64,000 bases of DNA, from contig JAEHGX010000006.1 of the NCBI GenBank assembly GCA_019248265.1, forward strand, positions 1 to 64,000. Reading direction: 5' to 3'. The position numbers and the translations under genes are program-made. Source of the stretch: Candidatus Falkowbacteria bacterium S5_I03 (GTDB taxonomy: Bacteria; Patescibacteriota; Patescibacteriia; Patescibacteriales; UBA12465). Within the stretch, counting starts at the first letter, position 1; every line of letters begins with the position of its first letter. Under the pieces are notes generated by a model. The model had not been told where the DNA came from. It saw only the letters and a list, made by a program, of their open reading frames with translations, and made no database searches. This document shows, in pieces, positions 29,175 to 38,528 of the stretch.

Positions 29175-29852
29175 ATGAAGCTTTCCATAATTGTCCCCAT
29201 TTACAACGAAGCCAAATTAATCCCGACTTCTCTGCCGGAGATTTTTGAATTAGCGGCGGAAAAAGAAGTAATTGTCGTTGATGACGGTTCGAGCGATAAA
29301 AGTCCGGAGATTCTTCAAGAATTAAAAACGCGCTATGATTTCCAGCTTCTAACCCAAACCCCAAACCAAGGCAAAGGGGCGGCGGTCAAAAAAGCCCTAG
29401 AAAACATCAGCGGCGACTATTTTGTTATCTGCGACGCTGACTTGGAATATAAGCCTCAAGAAATTTTATTCTTATGGTCGCAAATTCCCTCACTGCCAGA
29501 AAATACGGTCATCTACGGCTCCCGCTTTAAAAATCATCACCCTTTCTCCTTCCATTATTTTGTTAATCGTTTTTTAACCATGTTAACTAATGTTTTATTC
29601 GGCTCGCGCCTAACCGATATGGAGACTTGCTTTAAACTCGTTCCTGCTGTCGCGCTCAAACAAATAAAACTCAGTGGCCAGAGATTTGAAATTGAACCGG
29701 AAATAACAGCACGGCTTTTAAAAGCCGGTTATCAAATAACGGAGTTCCCCATTAGTTATACCAGGAGAACCTATTTGGAAGGCAAAAAAATAAGCGCTCG
29801 AGACGGTTGGCTGGCGCTTAAAACTTTATTTTTAGAAAAATGGCGAGCTTAA
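29175..29852 (+). CDS. family 2 glycosyltransferase (dolichyl-phosphate mannosyltransferase-like)
   Basis: The 225-residue soluble protein has a GT2 (GT-A fold) domain: 'LSIIVPIYNEA', nucleotide-binding 'VIVVDDGSSDKS', 'NQGKGAAVKKAL', and the metal-binding D-x-D ('ICDADLEY'). 'LTDMETCFKL' and 'FEIEPEITARLL' are typical of polyprenyl-phosphate sugar transferases that supply GT-C enzymes. No C-terminal membrane helices are present. It follows the isoprenoid-synthase-like gene by 7 bp. It may supply lipid-linked sugar to GT-C-like proteins in this window. Confidence 0.88.
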   Translation: MKLSIIVPIYNEAKLIPTSLPEIFELAAEKEVIVVDDGSSDKSPEILQELKTRYDFQLLTQTPNQGKGAAVKKALENISGDYFVICDADLEYKPQEILFLWSQIPSLPENTVIYGSRFKNHHPFSFHYFVNRFLTMLTNVLFGSRLTDMETCFKLVPAVALKQIKLSGQRFEIEPEITARLLKAGYQITEFPISYTRRTYLEGKKISARDGWLALKTLFLEKWRA

Positions 29853-29868
29853 ACTTACTGGGCGACTT

Positions 29869-31902
29869 TTACGAGCGCGGCAATAAGCCGCGTTTTTTTA
29901 AATCCTCAACTTGCGGCAAATAATATAAAGCATCGGCATCGCGACGATTTATTTTTAAAGCCTTCCGCCAATTAACTTCTGCCTGAAAATAATCTCCCAG
30001 ATTCCAATAAACCATCGCTAAGTCGCTATAGGCGCTAGGAGTTTTATTTTCAATCTTCAGGCCGCGCTGGAAATAATCAATTGCCTTAAAAAGCATATTG
30101 CGATCGCTAGACGCGGAATATAAATAGGCTAGAGAAAAAATTGCTCTTTGATTTTTTGAATTAGCTAACAGAATCTGACGATATATTTCTTCCGCTAAAT
30201 CAGGCATCCCATAACTTTGGGCCAAGGCCGCCAAATAAAAGCGCTCGCGGACATTAGAAGCTCCCGCTAATTCCCGCAAACGACCTCTAAAGCCCCATTC
30301 ATTTAGAGCATACTTATCTAAAATAGCCGCATCGGTAACTGATTTACGCGCCAAGATTACATACTGCCTATCAAAATACACTAATTGCCAATCGCTATCC
30401 GCTAAAATTCGTTTTAAAAAAGTTTTGCCCCAAGGCGTCTGATCGGTATGGGAAAAATAAACGGTTTTAAAATTATATTGCGTTAAAATATCCTGCCAAA
30501 CCGTCGCCTCATTTTGCATCGGCAAATAAATATTGGTAAAAAAATTAACACTGTAAGCTTCCGGCCGATTATCAACAAAAACTTTTTCTTGATTGTCGAG
30601 TCCAAAAATAAGGGCGCTGCCATCATCGTAATTATTAAATATTGGGCCACTGAGACCGCTCGCGCGGAAGAACTCAAAAGAATCCGCCTGCCCCGTGTTC
30701 AAGCCGATGCCAAAACTGCCTTTCAAAAAATTATTACGCTCCTGATAATCGCTGATTAAAAACAGCATCACGCCCAAAATTAATAATCCCGGCAGTATCG
30801 GCAAATATTTTTTTACTTTCTCAGAAATTTCATATTTATTAGGAATTAGCCGCGACCACAAAAGCGCCACCGGCCGCTTCAAAGCGGAGCTAATTAAAAC
30901 TAGGGCCACCAAGCCGAATAAGGCTAAATTACGAGAAGCAAATAGAGCGAGCACGGAAATAAAAATTCCAAAGAACAAATCAAACCAGCGCGGCTTTTTA
31001 TAAAAAAACCAAGTAGCGATTAGGGAAACCAATAAAACAACCAATAATAATTTAAAAATGCTAAAATTGTAATTTAAAATTAAATTTTGCAGATAAAAAA
31101 CGCTTTTATTTTCCGCGATTTGATAGCCGTAATTTTTTAAAATATTGAAGGGATAAAAGAATCCGCGCCAAGTATTCGGTGTTAGGAAACACGCGGCACT
31201 CAAAAGCGATAAATTTAAAAGGTCCTTTTTAATTTTAAAGAAAGCATTTTTTAATTTAAAGCCTAGACTATTAACGCTGCCATCAAATGCCTGCCATAAA
31301 AACTTTTCCGCCAGCTTAAAGCCTATGAGAGCGAGCCCTAAGAAAAAATAAATATGAATATTGGCCCACAAAATAAATAAGGGGAGCAAAATTAAAATTT
31401 TCTTCTTGGACGAAAACCGCTCACTTTCCCAAATAAGCCAGGTAAGCGCTAAAAATAGATAGCTAAAAATTTCCGGCCTAATCTCCACCCGTTCACTAAA
31501 AAGCAGAATCGCCGGCAAGGATATAATTGCCGGTAAATAAAAACCGGCGCGCTTATAGGCTAGTTTAAAGAAACTTAAAAAAACCGCGAGCGCCAAAAGA
31601 ATGTTAAAAATGGAAAGTAGATTAAAGCCACCTACTAAATAGACAACATAGAAAATAACCCCACCTAACCAGTGGTGATTAACAAAGCGCTGGTCGGGCT
31701 CGGTGTAAGAATAAAAATTTTTAAATAAAAGATCTGGCTGACTAAAAACCAAGCGACCATTTTCTAAATGCCGGCCTAAATCAATCGCGGAAAAATCGAT
31801 TTTCTGAGCGAAGACAATGACGACCAGCAAACTTAAACCAAGCAGGATGAGTATCCGCCAAAGCTTTTGGGGTTCGCGTAAATTCTGAATAATTCTTAAC
31901 AT
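29869..31902 (-). CDS. polytopic membrane protein with C-terminal TPR repeats (GT-C-like)
   Basis: The 677-residue protein has an N-terminal membrane helix, about ten further helices up to residue 400, a soluble domain with 'VFVDNRPEAYS', and C-terminal tetratricopeptide repeats (about 565-665, e.g. 'YSDLAMVYWNLGDYFQAE'). First-loop residues 'IDLGRHLENG' and 'YTEPDQRFVNHHWLGG' are of the acidic/His kind found in GT-C-like proteins. No exact family or enzymatic role is assigned. Its last codons contain the terminator hairpin of the convergent GT2 gene. Confidence 0.6.
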   Translation of the reverse strand: MLRIIQNLREPQKLWRILILLGLSLLVVIVFAQKIDFSAIDLGRHLENGRLVFSQPDLLFKNFYSYTEPDQRFVNHHWLGGVIFYVVYLVGGFNLLSIFNILLALAVFLSFFKLAYKRAGFYLPAIISLPAILLFSERVEIRPEIFSYLFLALTWLIWESERFSSKKKILILLPLFILWANIHIYFFLGLALIGFKLAEKFLWQAFDGSVNSLGFKLKNAFFKIKKDLLNLSLLSAACFLTPNTWRGFFYPFNILKNYGYQIAENKSVFYLQNLILNYNFSIFKLLLVVLLVSLIATWFFYKKPRWFDLFFGIFISVLALFASRNLALFGLVALVLISSALKRPVALLWSRLIPNKYEISEKVKKYLPILPGLLILGVMLFLISDYQERNNFLKGSFGIGLNTGQADSFEFFRASGLSGPIFNNYDDGSALIFGLDNQEKVFVDNRPEAYSVNFFTNIYLPMQNEATVWQDILTQYNFKTVYFSHTDQTPWGKTFLKRILADSDWQLVYFDRQYVILARKSVTDAAILDKYALNEWGFRGRLRELAGASNVRERFYLAALAQSYGMPDLAEEIYRQILLANSKNQRAIFSLAYLYSASSDRNMLFKAIDYFQRGLKIENKTPSAYSDLAMVYWNLGDYFQAEVNWRKALKINRRDADALYYLPQVEDLKKRGLLPRS
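29876..29899 (+). terminator. intrinsic terminator of the GT2 transcript, inside the end of the convergent gene
   Basis: CGCGGC and GCCGCG arms with an AATAA loop, then seven T. It ends the plus-strand block and also encodes the last residues (KKRGLLPRS) of the minus-strand gene. Confidence 0.85.
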
Positions 31903-31965
31903 AAGGGCAAAAATAAGCTTAATCTTATTTTACCATATAATTTCCCATAAAATAAGGTATTTTGT

Positions 31966-32000
31966 CAAATTAAAATAGCGAATCAGAAATTGACTCGCTA
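31966..32000 (-). terminator. intrinsic terminator of trpB
   Basis: On the minus strand TAGCGA and TCGCTA arms, with an inner TCA/TGA pair and ATTTC loop, are followed by TTTTAATTT. It lies 29 bp past the trpB stop. Confidence 0.75.
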
Positions 32001-32028
32001 CTTTAACGCTTATTAATTTGAGCAATTA

Positions 32029-33228
32029 CTAAATATTCATATTTTCCACCACAAAATCTACATCCTTATCTCCCCGACCGGATAGGTTAACAATGATTAT
32101 CTGCTCTTTTGGTAGCGAGGCGGCTAATTTAAGGGCATAAGCGAGCGCATGGGCGCTTTCTAGGGCTGGAATTATGCCTTCAGTCCGCGAAAGCTCCAAA
32201 AAGGCAGCTAAGGCCTCCTGGTCATTAATAGTCTCATAGACAACTCGTCCTTTGTCTTTTAAGTCGGCGTGTACCGGACCGACGCCCGGATAATCCAGCC
32301 CGGAGGCAATGGAATGAACCGGCAAAGGTACACCATTTTCATCCTGCAATAAATAAGTGAACATACCGTGGATATTCCCTGGCTTACCTAGAGTCAAAGT
32401 CGCGGCATGCTCGCCTAAACCAAAACCGCGGCCGGACGGCTCAACGCCAATCATCTTGACTTCCTCATCTCCTAAAAATTCGTGAAATAAACCAATAGCA
32501 TTAGAGCCACCGCCCACACAAGCTACTAAATAATCCGGAAGACGATTCTCCCGTTCTAATATTTGTACTCGCGCCTCTCGGCCGACCACCGATTGAAAAT
32601 CGCGCACTATCATCGGAAAAGGATGCGGTCCGACTACCGAGCCAATGCCAAAAAAAGTTTCTTGCGGATTTTTGACAAAGGCTTCGAAGGCGCTATCCAC
32701 CGCATCCTTTAAACAGCGACCGCCGGATTTAACCGTGACAACCTTCGCTCCCAAAATTTTCATCCGAGCGACATTCGGTGCTTGTTTCAAGATATCAATT
32801 TTTCCCATATGAATTTCACATTCCAAGCCAACTAAGGCGGCAGCCGTCGCTAAAGCGACTCCGTGCTGACCGGCGCCCGTTTCCGCCAACAATTTTTTCT
32901 TACCTAAACGCTTGGCAAGCAAAGCTTCGCCCAGAGTATGATTTATTTTGTGCGCGCCGGTATGGTTTAAATCTTCGCGTTTCAAATAAATCTTCGCGCC
33001 GCCAATTTTGGCCGTTAAATTCTGAGCCAGATATAAGGGCGACGGCCGGCCGACGTAATCTCGAAGCAGGGTTTGATATTCTGCTTGGAATTCTTTATCT
33101 TCTTTAGCAATTAAATATTCTTTTTCAATCGCTTCAAAAATTGAGACCAACTCTGGTGGAATTTGACGGCCGCCATAAACGCCGAAATACCCTAATTCAT
33201 TTGGTAATGATTTTAAATTATTTTTCAT
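32029..33228 (-). CDS. trpB: tryptophan synthase beta subunit (orphan)
   Basis: TrpB joins indole and serine to make tryptophan, using pyridoxal phosphate. The 399-residue protein is TrpB1-type: '[20 protein letters not shown]' carries the PLP Lys, '[13 protein letters not shown]' the catalytic Glu, '[12 protein letters not shown]', '[15 protein letters not shown]' the phosphate loop, and '[10 protein letters not shown]' at the end. No trpA or other tryptophan genes are in the window, so it may use scavenged indole or depend on a distant trpA. It is alone between terminators, behind a 290-bp leader. Confidence 0.95.
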   Translation of the reverse strand: MKNNLKSLPNELGYFGVYGGRQIPPELVSIFEAIEKEYLIAKEDKEFQAEYQTLLRDYVGRPSPLYLAQNLTAKIGGAKIYLKREDLNHTGAHKINHTLGEALLAKRLGKKKLLAETGAGQHGVALATAAALVGLECEIHMGKIDILKQAPNVARMKILGAKVVTVKSGGRCLKDAVDSAFEAFVKNPQETFFGIGSVVGPHPFPMIVRDFQSVVGREARVQILERENRLPDYLVACVGGGSNAIGLFHEFLGDEEVKMIGVEPSGRGFGLGEHAATLTLGKPGNIHGMFTYLLQDENGVPLPVHSIASGLDYPGVGPVHADLKDKGRVVYETINDQEALAAFLELSRTEGIIPALESAHALAYALKLAASLPKEQIIIVNLSGRGDKDVDFVVENMNI

Positions 33229-33518
33229 ATTATTTTTTTAGTTATTTTTTTAATTAATCTTCTTTAACAAACAGAAAAGCGCCGCCAACTATAGGTGCAT
33301 TTATGTAAAAAATAATATTTTAATTTTTGCTGATTCATATTAAACAAATAAAAAACCGCCCAATGTCTAAAGAGATACTGGGCGGCTGACTTATAATATA
33401 TAACAAAATCGCCTACCCTCTATCTGGGGCGGCCTGCCAGGAAATATTCAAATTTCTTAACTTATTCATCCTCATACTTCTATCCTAAACCAATTAACAA
33501 ATATTTACAAGTTGACAA
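33229..33518 (-). other. 290-bp trpB leader / sufU downstream region
   Basis: This gap has no long gene. On the minus strand it holds a 20-codon frame with one Trp codon (33413-33475, peptide ending 'ISWQAAPDRG'), then a strong terminator hairpin, then about 120 AT-rich bases to the trpB ATG. Two similar CCGCCC segments (one in the short frame, one in the hairpin) could compete for the same GGGCGG arm. It may simply end the SUF transcript, or act as a trpB attenuator. Confidence 0.4.
33345..33385 (-). terminator. strong hairpin terminator between sufU and trpB
   Basis: Minus-strand CCGCCCA and TGGGCGG arms, an inner partial stem and an AAAG-type loop are followed by a run of six T and TATTTG. 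It lies about 135 bp past the sufU stop. It shares 13-base blocks with a second hairpin at 62784-62818. Confidence 0.8.
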
Positions 33519-33893
33519 TTACTTAGACCCGGTCGAATCGCCAATTGCTTTTTGAACGGCTCGTAATCCCAACATCGCGCAATTATAACGTCGGGCGCTG
33601 ATTTCTACGCCAAAAATATTTTTAATATCCTCAAAATTATAAGCTAAAATTTGTTTCTTAGTCTGGCCAATTAATTCTTCGCTTAAAATAGAAATTCCGG
33701 CTTGCGAAATCGCACAGCCCTGGCCGGTGAAACTTAAGGTCTTTAATTTATTGCCGGCAAACTTTAAAAAAACAGTAATATCGTCCCCGCAACTAGCGTT
33801 TAATTCCTGCTGCTTAAAATCAGCTTGTGACAAAACACCAAAATTCCGCGGATGCTTATAATGATCAATAATATTCTGAGCGTAGATATCCAT
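33519..33893 (-). CDS. sufU: SufU/IscU-type iron-sulfur scaffold protein
   Basis: The 124-residue protein receives sulfur from SufS and relays it for Fe-S assembly. The three conserved Cys are present: 'NASCGDDITV', 'TGQGCAISQAG' and 'RRYNCAMLG'; the Asp after the first Cys is also kept. The SufU-specific insertion is short. It is the last SUF gene, 1 bp after sufS, and followed by a terminator. Confidence 0.93.
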   Translation of the reverse strand: MDIYAQNIIDHYKHPRNFGVLSQADFKQQELNASCGDDITVFLKFAGNKLKTLSFTGQGCAISQAGISILSEELIGQTKKQILAYNFEDIKNIFGVEISARRYNCAMLGLRAVQKAIGDSTGSK

Positions 33894-33894
33894 A

Positions 33895-35100
33895 TTATTT
33901 AAAAGCTTTTATTAATTCCGCTAACTTGGAAACAAAATAATCAATTTCCTTTTTAGTATTATAAAAACTGAGGCTGGCGCGCAGAGTTGCCGGTACTCCT
34001 AAATAATCATGTAATGGTTGAGCGCAATGATGGCCGGCGCGCAAAATTATTCCGGCTTGACCCAAAATATCCGCCGCGTCATGTGGATGAATACCATTAA
34101 TTGTAAGCGCAAAAATTGGCAATTTAGCTTTAGCTGTTCCGAAAATTTTTACCGCTTTTAGTTTTTTAATTTTCTGTAAAAAATAAATAGTTAACCCCTG
34201 CTCTTGCTTATGAATTGAATTATAACCAACGCTTTCCAAATATTTTAACGCTGCTCCCAGCCCAACCACGCCGGCAATATTAGGCGTGCCTGCTTCAAAT
34301 TTATAAGGCAAGTCGCTCACGCCAAAAGAATCCGACTTAACAAAACTAATCATGTCGCCACCACCCATAAATGGCGGTGTCGCTAATAATAATTCTTGGC
34401 GACCATATAAAATGCCGATTCCGGTTGGTCCGCCCAGCTTATGCCCGGAAAAAACCAGAAAATCACAAGCTATTTTTTTAACATCTATTTTTAAATGGGC
34501 AACACTTTGAGCCGCATCTATTAAAGTAACAATTCCTTTTTGTTTAGCCAGCTTAGTTAACTGAGCTACTGGATTGATTATTCCTAGAACATTAGAAACC
34601 TGGGAAACAGCCAATAATCTAACCCGACGCTTATTCAATAATTTTTTAGCCGCTAATAAATCCCAAGAGCCGTCAGCTTCCAGTGGAATATATTCCAACT
34701 TAATACCAATCTTTTTTTGAAGTTGTAGCCACGGTACGATATTGGCATGATGCTCGGCAATGCTTAAAACTACAATATCACCAGCTCGTAAATTAGCTTC
34801 CCCCCAAGAGCGGGCGACTAAATTAACACCGGCGGTCGCTCCCGAAGTAAAAATAATTTCCTCTTTTTTGGCGCCAATAAAATCCGCCACCAAATTCCGA
34901 ACCGACTCATATTTTTTGGTGGCCTCATCTGCTAATGGGTTTAAGCCACGATGAACATTAGCATTATCATTTTGATAAAAATTACTGACAGCTTCAATAA
35001 CTGGGCGCGATTTTTGCGCGGTTGAGGCATTATCAAAATAAACCAGAGGCTGGCCCTTAATTTTTTTATTTAAAATGGGGAAATCTGTTCTCCTAATCAT
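33895..35100 (-). CDS. sufS: cysteine desulfurase SufS
   Basis: SufS takes sulfur from cysteine using pyridoxal phosphate. The 401-residue protein has the PLP Lys in 'FSGHKLGGPTGIG', 'VSQVSNVLG', 'IDAAQSVAH' (PLP Asp and Gln) and the persulfide Cys in 'RAGHHCAQPLHDYL'. It is a class II desulfurase of typical length. It lies between sufD (2 bp) and sufU (1 bp). Confidence 0.95.
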   Translation of the reverse strand: MIRRTDFPILNKKIKGQPLVYFDNASTAQKSRPVIEAVSNFYQNDNANVHRGLNPLADEATKKYESVRNLVADFIGAKKEEIIFTSGATAGVNLVARSWGEANLRAGDIVVLSIAEHHANIVPWLQLQKKIGIKLEYIPLEADGSWDLLAAKKLLNKRRVRLLAVSQVSNVLGIINPVAQLTKLAKQKGIVTLIDAAQSVAHLKIDVKKIACDFLVFSGHKLGGPTGIGILYGRQELLLATPPFMGGGDMISFVKSDSFGVSDLPYKFEAGTPNIAGVVGLGAALKYLESVGYNSIHKQEQGLTIYFLQKIKKLKAVKIFGTAKAKLPIFALTINGIHPHDAADILGQAGIILRAGHHCAQPLHDYLGVPATLRASLSFYNTKKEIDYFVSKLAELIKAFK

Positions 35101-35102
35101 AA

Positions 35103-35867
35103 TTATTTAGACCGATTTTTTTTCTTAATTTCAGAATCAATCTCTTTCTTAAGCTTAGCCGGCAATCCTTCAGTAAAGCGAGCTGTCAGCGAGTTAATAA
35201 TCAGTTCCCGCGCCTGCTTCTCACTTAGACCACGGCTTTGTAAATAAAAAATATCTTCCGGTGAGAGTTGAAAGGTGCTGGCGCCATGTCCGGCCTTCAC
35301 TTCGTTGGCGTCAATTTTTAAGCCCGGAAGCATTACGCCCTTAGCGGCCCGACTTATAAGATATAATTTCATATCAATCCGCGAATCAGTCTGTTGCGCT
35401 AGCGGCTTAATTATAATATTGGAATAATATTTAGCAATCGCTTCTCCGTTTAAAAGTCCGACTACTGAAAAACGACCGCGTGTTCCCGGTTTCGTAAAAA
35501 TATAATCGTCGCTGGCGACAAAAGCTTCTTTCCCGGAAAAATAAAACAAAACTCGGCTCTCAAAGTCCGCGCCTTTTCCCAAACTATTAACAAATTTAGA
35601 ATCGCTAGCGCTAAAATAAGCGCGATAAGAGATAACTTGAGAATTGTCGCCAATGATTAATTCCCGATTTTGCGATTCCGGCGAAGCGTTACTGGCAGCA
35701 ATAAAAACATATTTAACCTGACAATTACGGCCAATAATAATTTGGATATTTTTTTCCGGCTTCTTAATGCCGCCGCTTTTTATATCAGGACTATCAATAA
35801 TAATAGCCTCCGCGCCATCGGGAACCATAATCTTTTTATCACGATTGGTAATAATTATTTCTTTCAT
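35103..35867 (-). CDS. sufD: SufD-like subunit of the SufBCD complex
   Basis: The 254-residue protein has the SufB/SufD beta-helix core, ending with 'DANEVKAGHGASTFQLSPED' and 'FYLQSRGLSEKQARELII', the shared signature. It is shorter than typical SufD (about 400), lacking most of the N-terminal helical domain. It should pair with SufB on the SufC ATPase dimer. It starts 5 bp after sufB. Confidence 0.85.
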   Translation of the reverse strand: MKEIIITNRDKKIMVPDGAEAIIIDSPDIKSGGIKKPEKNIQIIIGRNCQVKYVFIAASNASPESQNRELIIGDNSQVISYRAYFSASDSKFVNSLGKGADFESRVLFYFSGKEAFVASDDYIFTKPGTRGRFSVVGLLNGEAIAKYYSNIIIKPLAQQTDSRIDMKLYLISRAAKGVMLPGLKIDANEVKAGHGASTFQLSPEDIFYLQSRGLSEKQARELIINSLTARFTEGLPAKLKKEIDSEIKKKNRSK

Positions 35868-35872
35868 AATAT

Positions 35873-37312
35873 TTAACCGACGCTATTTTCCATTTCTAAC
35901 TCGACCATCCGGTTCATTTCTACCGCATATTCTAGTGGTAACTCTTTAACAATCGGATTGATAAAACCATTAACAATCATGGCGCTCGCCTCGCTCTCGC
36001 TTAAGCCCCGGCTGCGTAAATAAAAAATATCATCATCATTCAATTTGCCGGCGGTCGCTTCATGCGCTAACACTGCCGTCGGATTATTAATCTTAATCAT
36101 CGGAATCGTATCGGAAGCGGAACGCGGATCTAAAATTAAAGCATCGCATTTAATATTGGAAACAGCATCTTCAGCGGCCGCGCTAATTTCCACTAAACCG
36201 CGATAAACGGCGCGTCCTCCATCCTTACTAATACTCTTCATCACAATATTGGAAGTTGTTTTTGGAGCCAAATGAATTACTTTAGCGCCCGTATCTTGAA
36301 TCTGGCCATGATTGGCAAAAGCAACGCCTAAATGATCGGCACTCGCGCCTTCGCCTAGTAGTACCGAACAGGGATAAAGCATCGTCACGTTGCTGCCGAA
36401 ATTACCGCCCACCCATTCCATGTGCGCGCCCTCTTGGACTAAAGCTCTTTTAGTATTTAAGTTATAAGCATCCTTACTCCAACTTTCCACACTGCTATAA
36501 CGGAAGCGCGCTTTCTTGGCGACATAAACTTCCACACAACCGGCATGTAAAGAATCAACGCCATAACGCGGGGCGCTGCAGCCTTCGATATAATGCGCCT
36601 GTGCTTCTTCTTCGACAATTATAAGCGTGTGCTCAAACTGCCCCATACCTTTGGCATTCATCCGGAAATAGGCTTGCAAAGGCAAATCAACTTTCACGCC
36701 TTTCGGAATATATAGAAAAGTGCCGCCACTCCAAACCGCACCGTGAAGAGCGACAAATTTATGCAAAGTCGGCGGGACTGCGCGCATAAAATGTTTTTTG
36801 ACTAATTCTTCATGCGTCTGCAAGGCAACATCCAAATCTTCAAAAACTACTCCTTGGCTGCGGAATTGTTCTTTGAGACTATGATAGATAACCGTAGATT
36901 CATATTGCGCCCCCACACCGGCTAAAACTTCTTGTTCCGCCTGTGGGATACCCAGCTTATTAAAAGTTTCCTTGATATCGGCCGGTACGTCGTCCCAAGT
37001 TTGCGATTGCTTATCGGTAGCCCGGGCATAATATGTTATTTTTTCTAAATCTAAACGCGACAAATCCGGCCCCCAAGTTGGTAAAGGCATTTCTTGATAA
37101 AACTTCAAGGCTGCTAACCGTTTTTGCAGCATCCACTCCGGCTCCTGTTTTTCATGGGAAATAAAGCGCACCAATTTTTCATCCAAACCGACCTTAGTGC
37201 CGGACATATATTCCGATTGATTATAGGAATCCCATAACGAATCATGACCACTAACCGTCGCTTTCTTTTTAGGAAGATTTTTCTTTTTTAGCGCCTCTCT
37301 TGGCATTTTCAT
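35873..37312 (-). CDS. sufB: Fe-S assembly protein SufB
   Basis: SufB is the main scaffold subunit of SufBCD. The 479-residue protein has 'SGTKVGLDEKLVRFIS', 'SGGTFLYIPKGVKVDLPL', 'EHTLIIVEEEAQAHYIEGCSAP' start and 'HEATAGKLNDDDIFYLRSRG', all standard blocks. The Cys of 'EGCSAP' is present. It overlaps the sufC stop by 4 bases (ATGA), which suggests translational coupling. Confidence 0.97.
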   Translation of the reverse strand: MKMPREALKKKNLPKKKATVSGHDSLWDSYNQSEYMSGTKVGLDEKLVRFISHEKQEPEWMLQKRLAALKFYQEMPLPTWGPDLSRLDLEKITYYARATDKQSQTWDDVPADIKETFNKLGIPQAEQEVLAGVGAQYESTVIYHSLKEQFRSQGVVFEDLDVALQTHEELVKKHFMRAVPPTLHKFVALHGAVWSGGTFLYIPKGVKVDLPLQAYFRMNAKGMGQFEHTLIIVEEEAQAHYIEGCSAPRYGVDSLHAGCVEVYVAKKARFRYSSVESWSKDAYNLNTKRALVQEGAHMEWVGGNFGSNVTMLYPCSVLLGEGASADHLGVAFANHGQIQDTGAKVIHLAPKTTSNIVMKSISKDGGRAVYRGLVEISAAAEDAVSNIKCDALILDPRSASDTIPMIKINNPTAVLAHEATAGKLNDDDIFYLRSRGLSESEASAMIVNGFINPIVKELPLEYAVEMNRMVELEMENSVG

Positions 37313-38052
37313 AAAACTTTTTTAAAACCAGATTTTTCTAAACGCTTAGCAAGTTCCGGTCCGCCGCTGGCAGCAACTTTACCCTGCTTCATAACAATTA
37401 CCTTATCCGGTTTGATATATTTTAAAATGCGTAAATAATGAGTGACAATCATCGCGCTCGTATCTTTGGTTTTAAATCTAGCCATCGCCTGACCGACAAC
37501 TTTTAAGGCATCAACATCCAAACCGGAATCAATCTCGTCAAATACCGCGAGTGTCGGCGCAGCTAAAGCTAATTGCAACATTTCTGCCTTTTTCTTTTCC
37601 CCGCCGGAAAATCCCTGATTAAGATAACGCTTGCTCCAGTCGTCTTTAATCTGGAGTTGCGCGACTTCGGCGTCTAATTTCTTTTTAAAATTAAAAACAC
37701 TGGGCGCTTTCTGACCGCGCGCCGAAATTAAGGACTTGTGAAAATCAAAAAGAAAAGGATAAAAATCCAAACCGGCAATTTCCCGCGGCTGCTGCCAAGC
37801 TAAAAATATTCCTAAAGCCGCCCGTTCTTCCGGTTTTAAATCGACAATATTTTTACCTTTAAAAATAATTTGACCAGATTCTATCTGATAGGCCGGATGT
37901 CCCATAAGCACGTTGGACATAGTGCTTTTTCCAGAACCATTGGGCCCCATAATAACGACCGTTTCTCCTTTTTTGATAGTAAAGCTGACGTCATTCAAAA
38001 TAATCTTGCCACCGACAGAAACGTGTAAATTTTTAACAGTTAATAAATTCAT
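37309..38052 (-). CDS. sufC: Fe-S assembly ATPase SufC
   Basis: SufC is the ABC-type ATPase that drives SufBCD. The 247-residue protein has Walker A 'GPNGSGKSTMSNVL', Q-loop 'LAWQQPREI', signature 'FSGGEKKKAEM', Walker B 'LAVFDEIDSGLDVDAL' and switch His in 'MIVTHYLRIL'. 'MGHPAYQIESG' is typical of SufC. It overlaps the regulator stop by 4 bases. Confidence 0.97.
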   Translation of the reverse strand: MNLLTVKNLHVSVGGKIILNDVSFTIKKGETVVIMGPNGSGKSTMSNVLMGHPAYQIESGQIIFKGKNIVDLKPEERAALGIFLAWQQPREIAGLDFYPFLFDFHKSLISARGQKAPSVFNFKKKLDAEVAQLQIKDDWSKRYLNQGFSGGEKKKAEMLQLALAAPTLAVFDEIDSGLDVDALKVVGQAMARFKTKDTSAMIVTHYLRILKYIKPDKVIVMKQGKVAASGGPELAKRLEKSGFKKVL

Positions 38053-38453
38053 AATTTTTTTCCGACAAGAGAAGCCAGGCTTCGCTTGTTTAAAGCTGAT
38101 TTAATATCATCTAAAACAATATCCCAGGGACCGCGCGCCTTACAATCTTTAGCGTTCGGGCATTTGCCGTTTAGAGAAATGCAGCGGCGTTGAATGCCTC
38201 CTTCCAGGGCCTCAAAAATAGCTAACAAAGAAATTTTGCCAGCCGGTTTAGCTAGTGTGTAGCCGCCTTTAGTCCCTTCTCGACTTTTAATAAGTCCGGC
38301 TTTAGTTAAGGGCTGGGAAATCTGAATTAAATACGCTGAAGTGACCTTAAGCCGTTTGGCGAGGCCGGTTAAAGACAGTGGCGAATTACCATTGGCGGCT
38401 AATTCCAGCATAATAATTAAGCCATAATCAACGCGGGTTTTAACTTGAAACAT
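38049..38453 (-). CDS. Rrf2-family (IscR/SufR-like) transcription regulator
   Basis: The 134-residue winged-helix protein has the Rrf2 HTH ('SLTGLAKRLKVTSAYLIQI', residues 27-45), wing 'SREGTKGGYTLAKP', and three Cys (91, 98, 104) in the same spacing as the [2Fe-2S] ligands of IscR (92, 98, 104). It is therefore likely to sense Fe-S status and control its own operon. It is the first gene, overlapping sufC by 4 bases; a 25-bp dyad lies over its promoter. Confidence 0.92.
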   Translation of the reverse strand: MFQVKTRVDYGLIIMLELAANGNSPLSLTGLAKRLKVTSAYLIQISQPLTKAGLIKSREGTKGGYTLAKPAGKISLLAIFEALEGGIQRRCISLNGKCPNAKDCKARGPWDIVLDDIKSALNKRSLASLVGKKL

Positions 38454-38503
38454 AATATTAATTAGTTAACTGGCGGCCCCTAAAAAGCGGGCTAACACCC
38501 GAT

Positions 38504-38528
38504 AACTATAAGTAGTGTGATTATAGTT
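38504..38528. promoter_or_regulatory. 25-bp dyad operator upstream of the SUF operon
   Basis: AACTATAA (38504-38511), a 9-bp spacer, and TTATAGTT (38521-38528) form a perfect 8-bp inverted repeat of 25 bp in total, the length of IscR sites. It covers the -10 box and start region of the predicted promoter, about 50 bp before the regulator ATG. Confidence 0.65.

Noticed and set aside
33229-33518. T-box or classical trp attenuator upstream of trpB
   Set aside because: No T-box consensus (AGGGTGGNACCGCG) is present and the short frame has only one Trp codon; kept only as a weak possibility.
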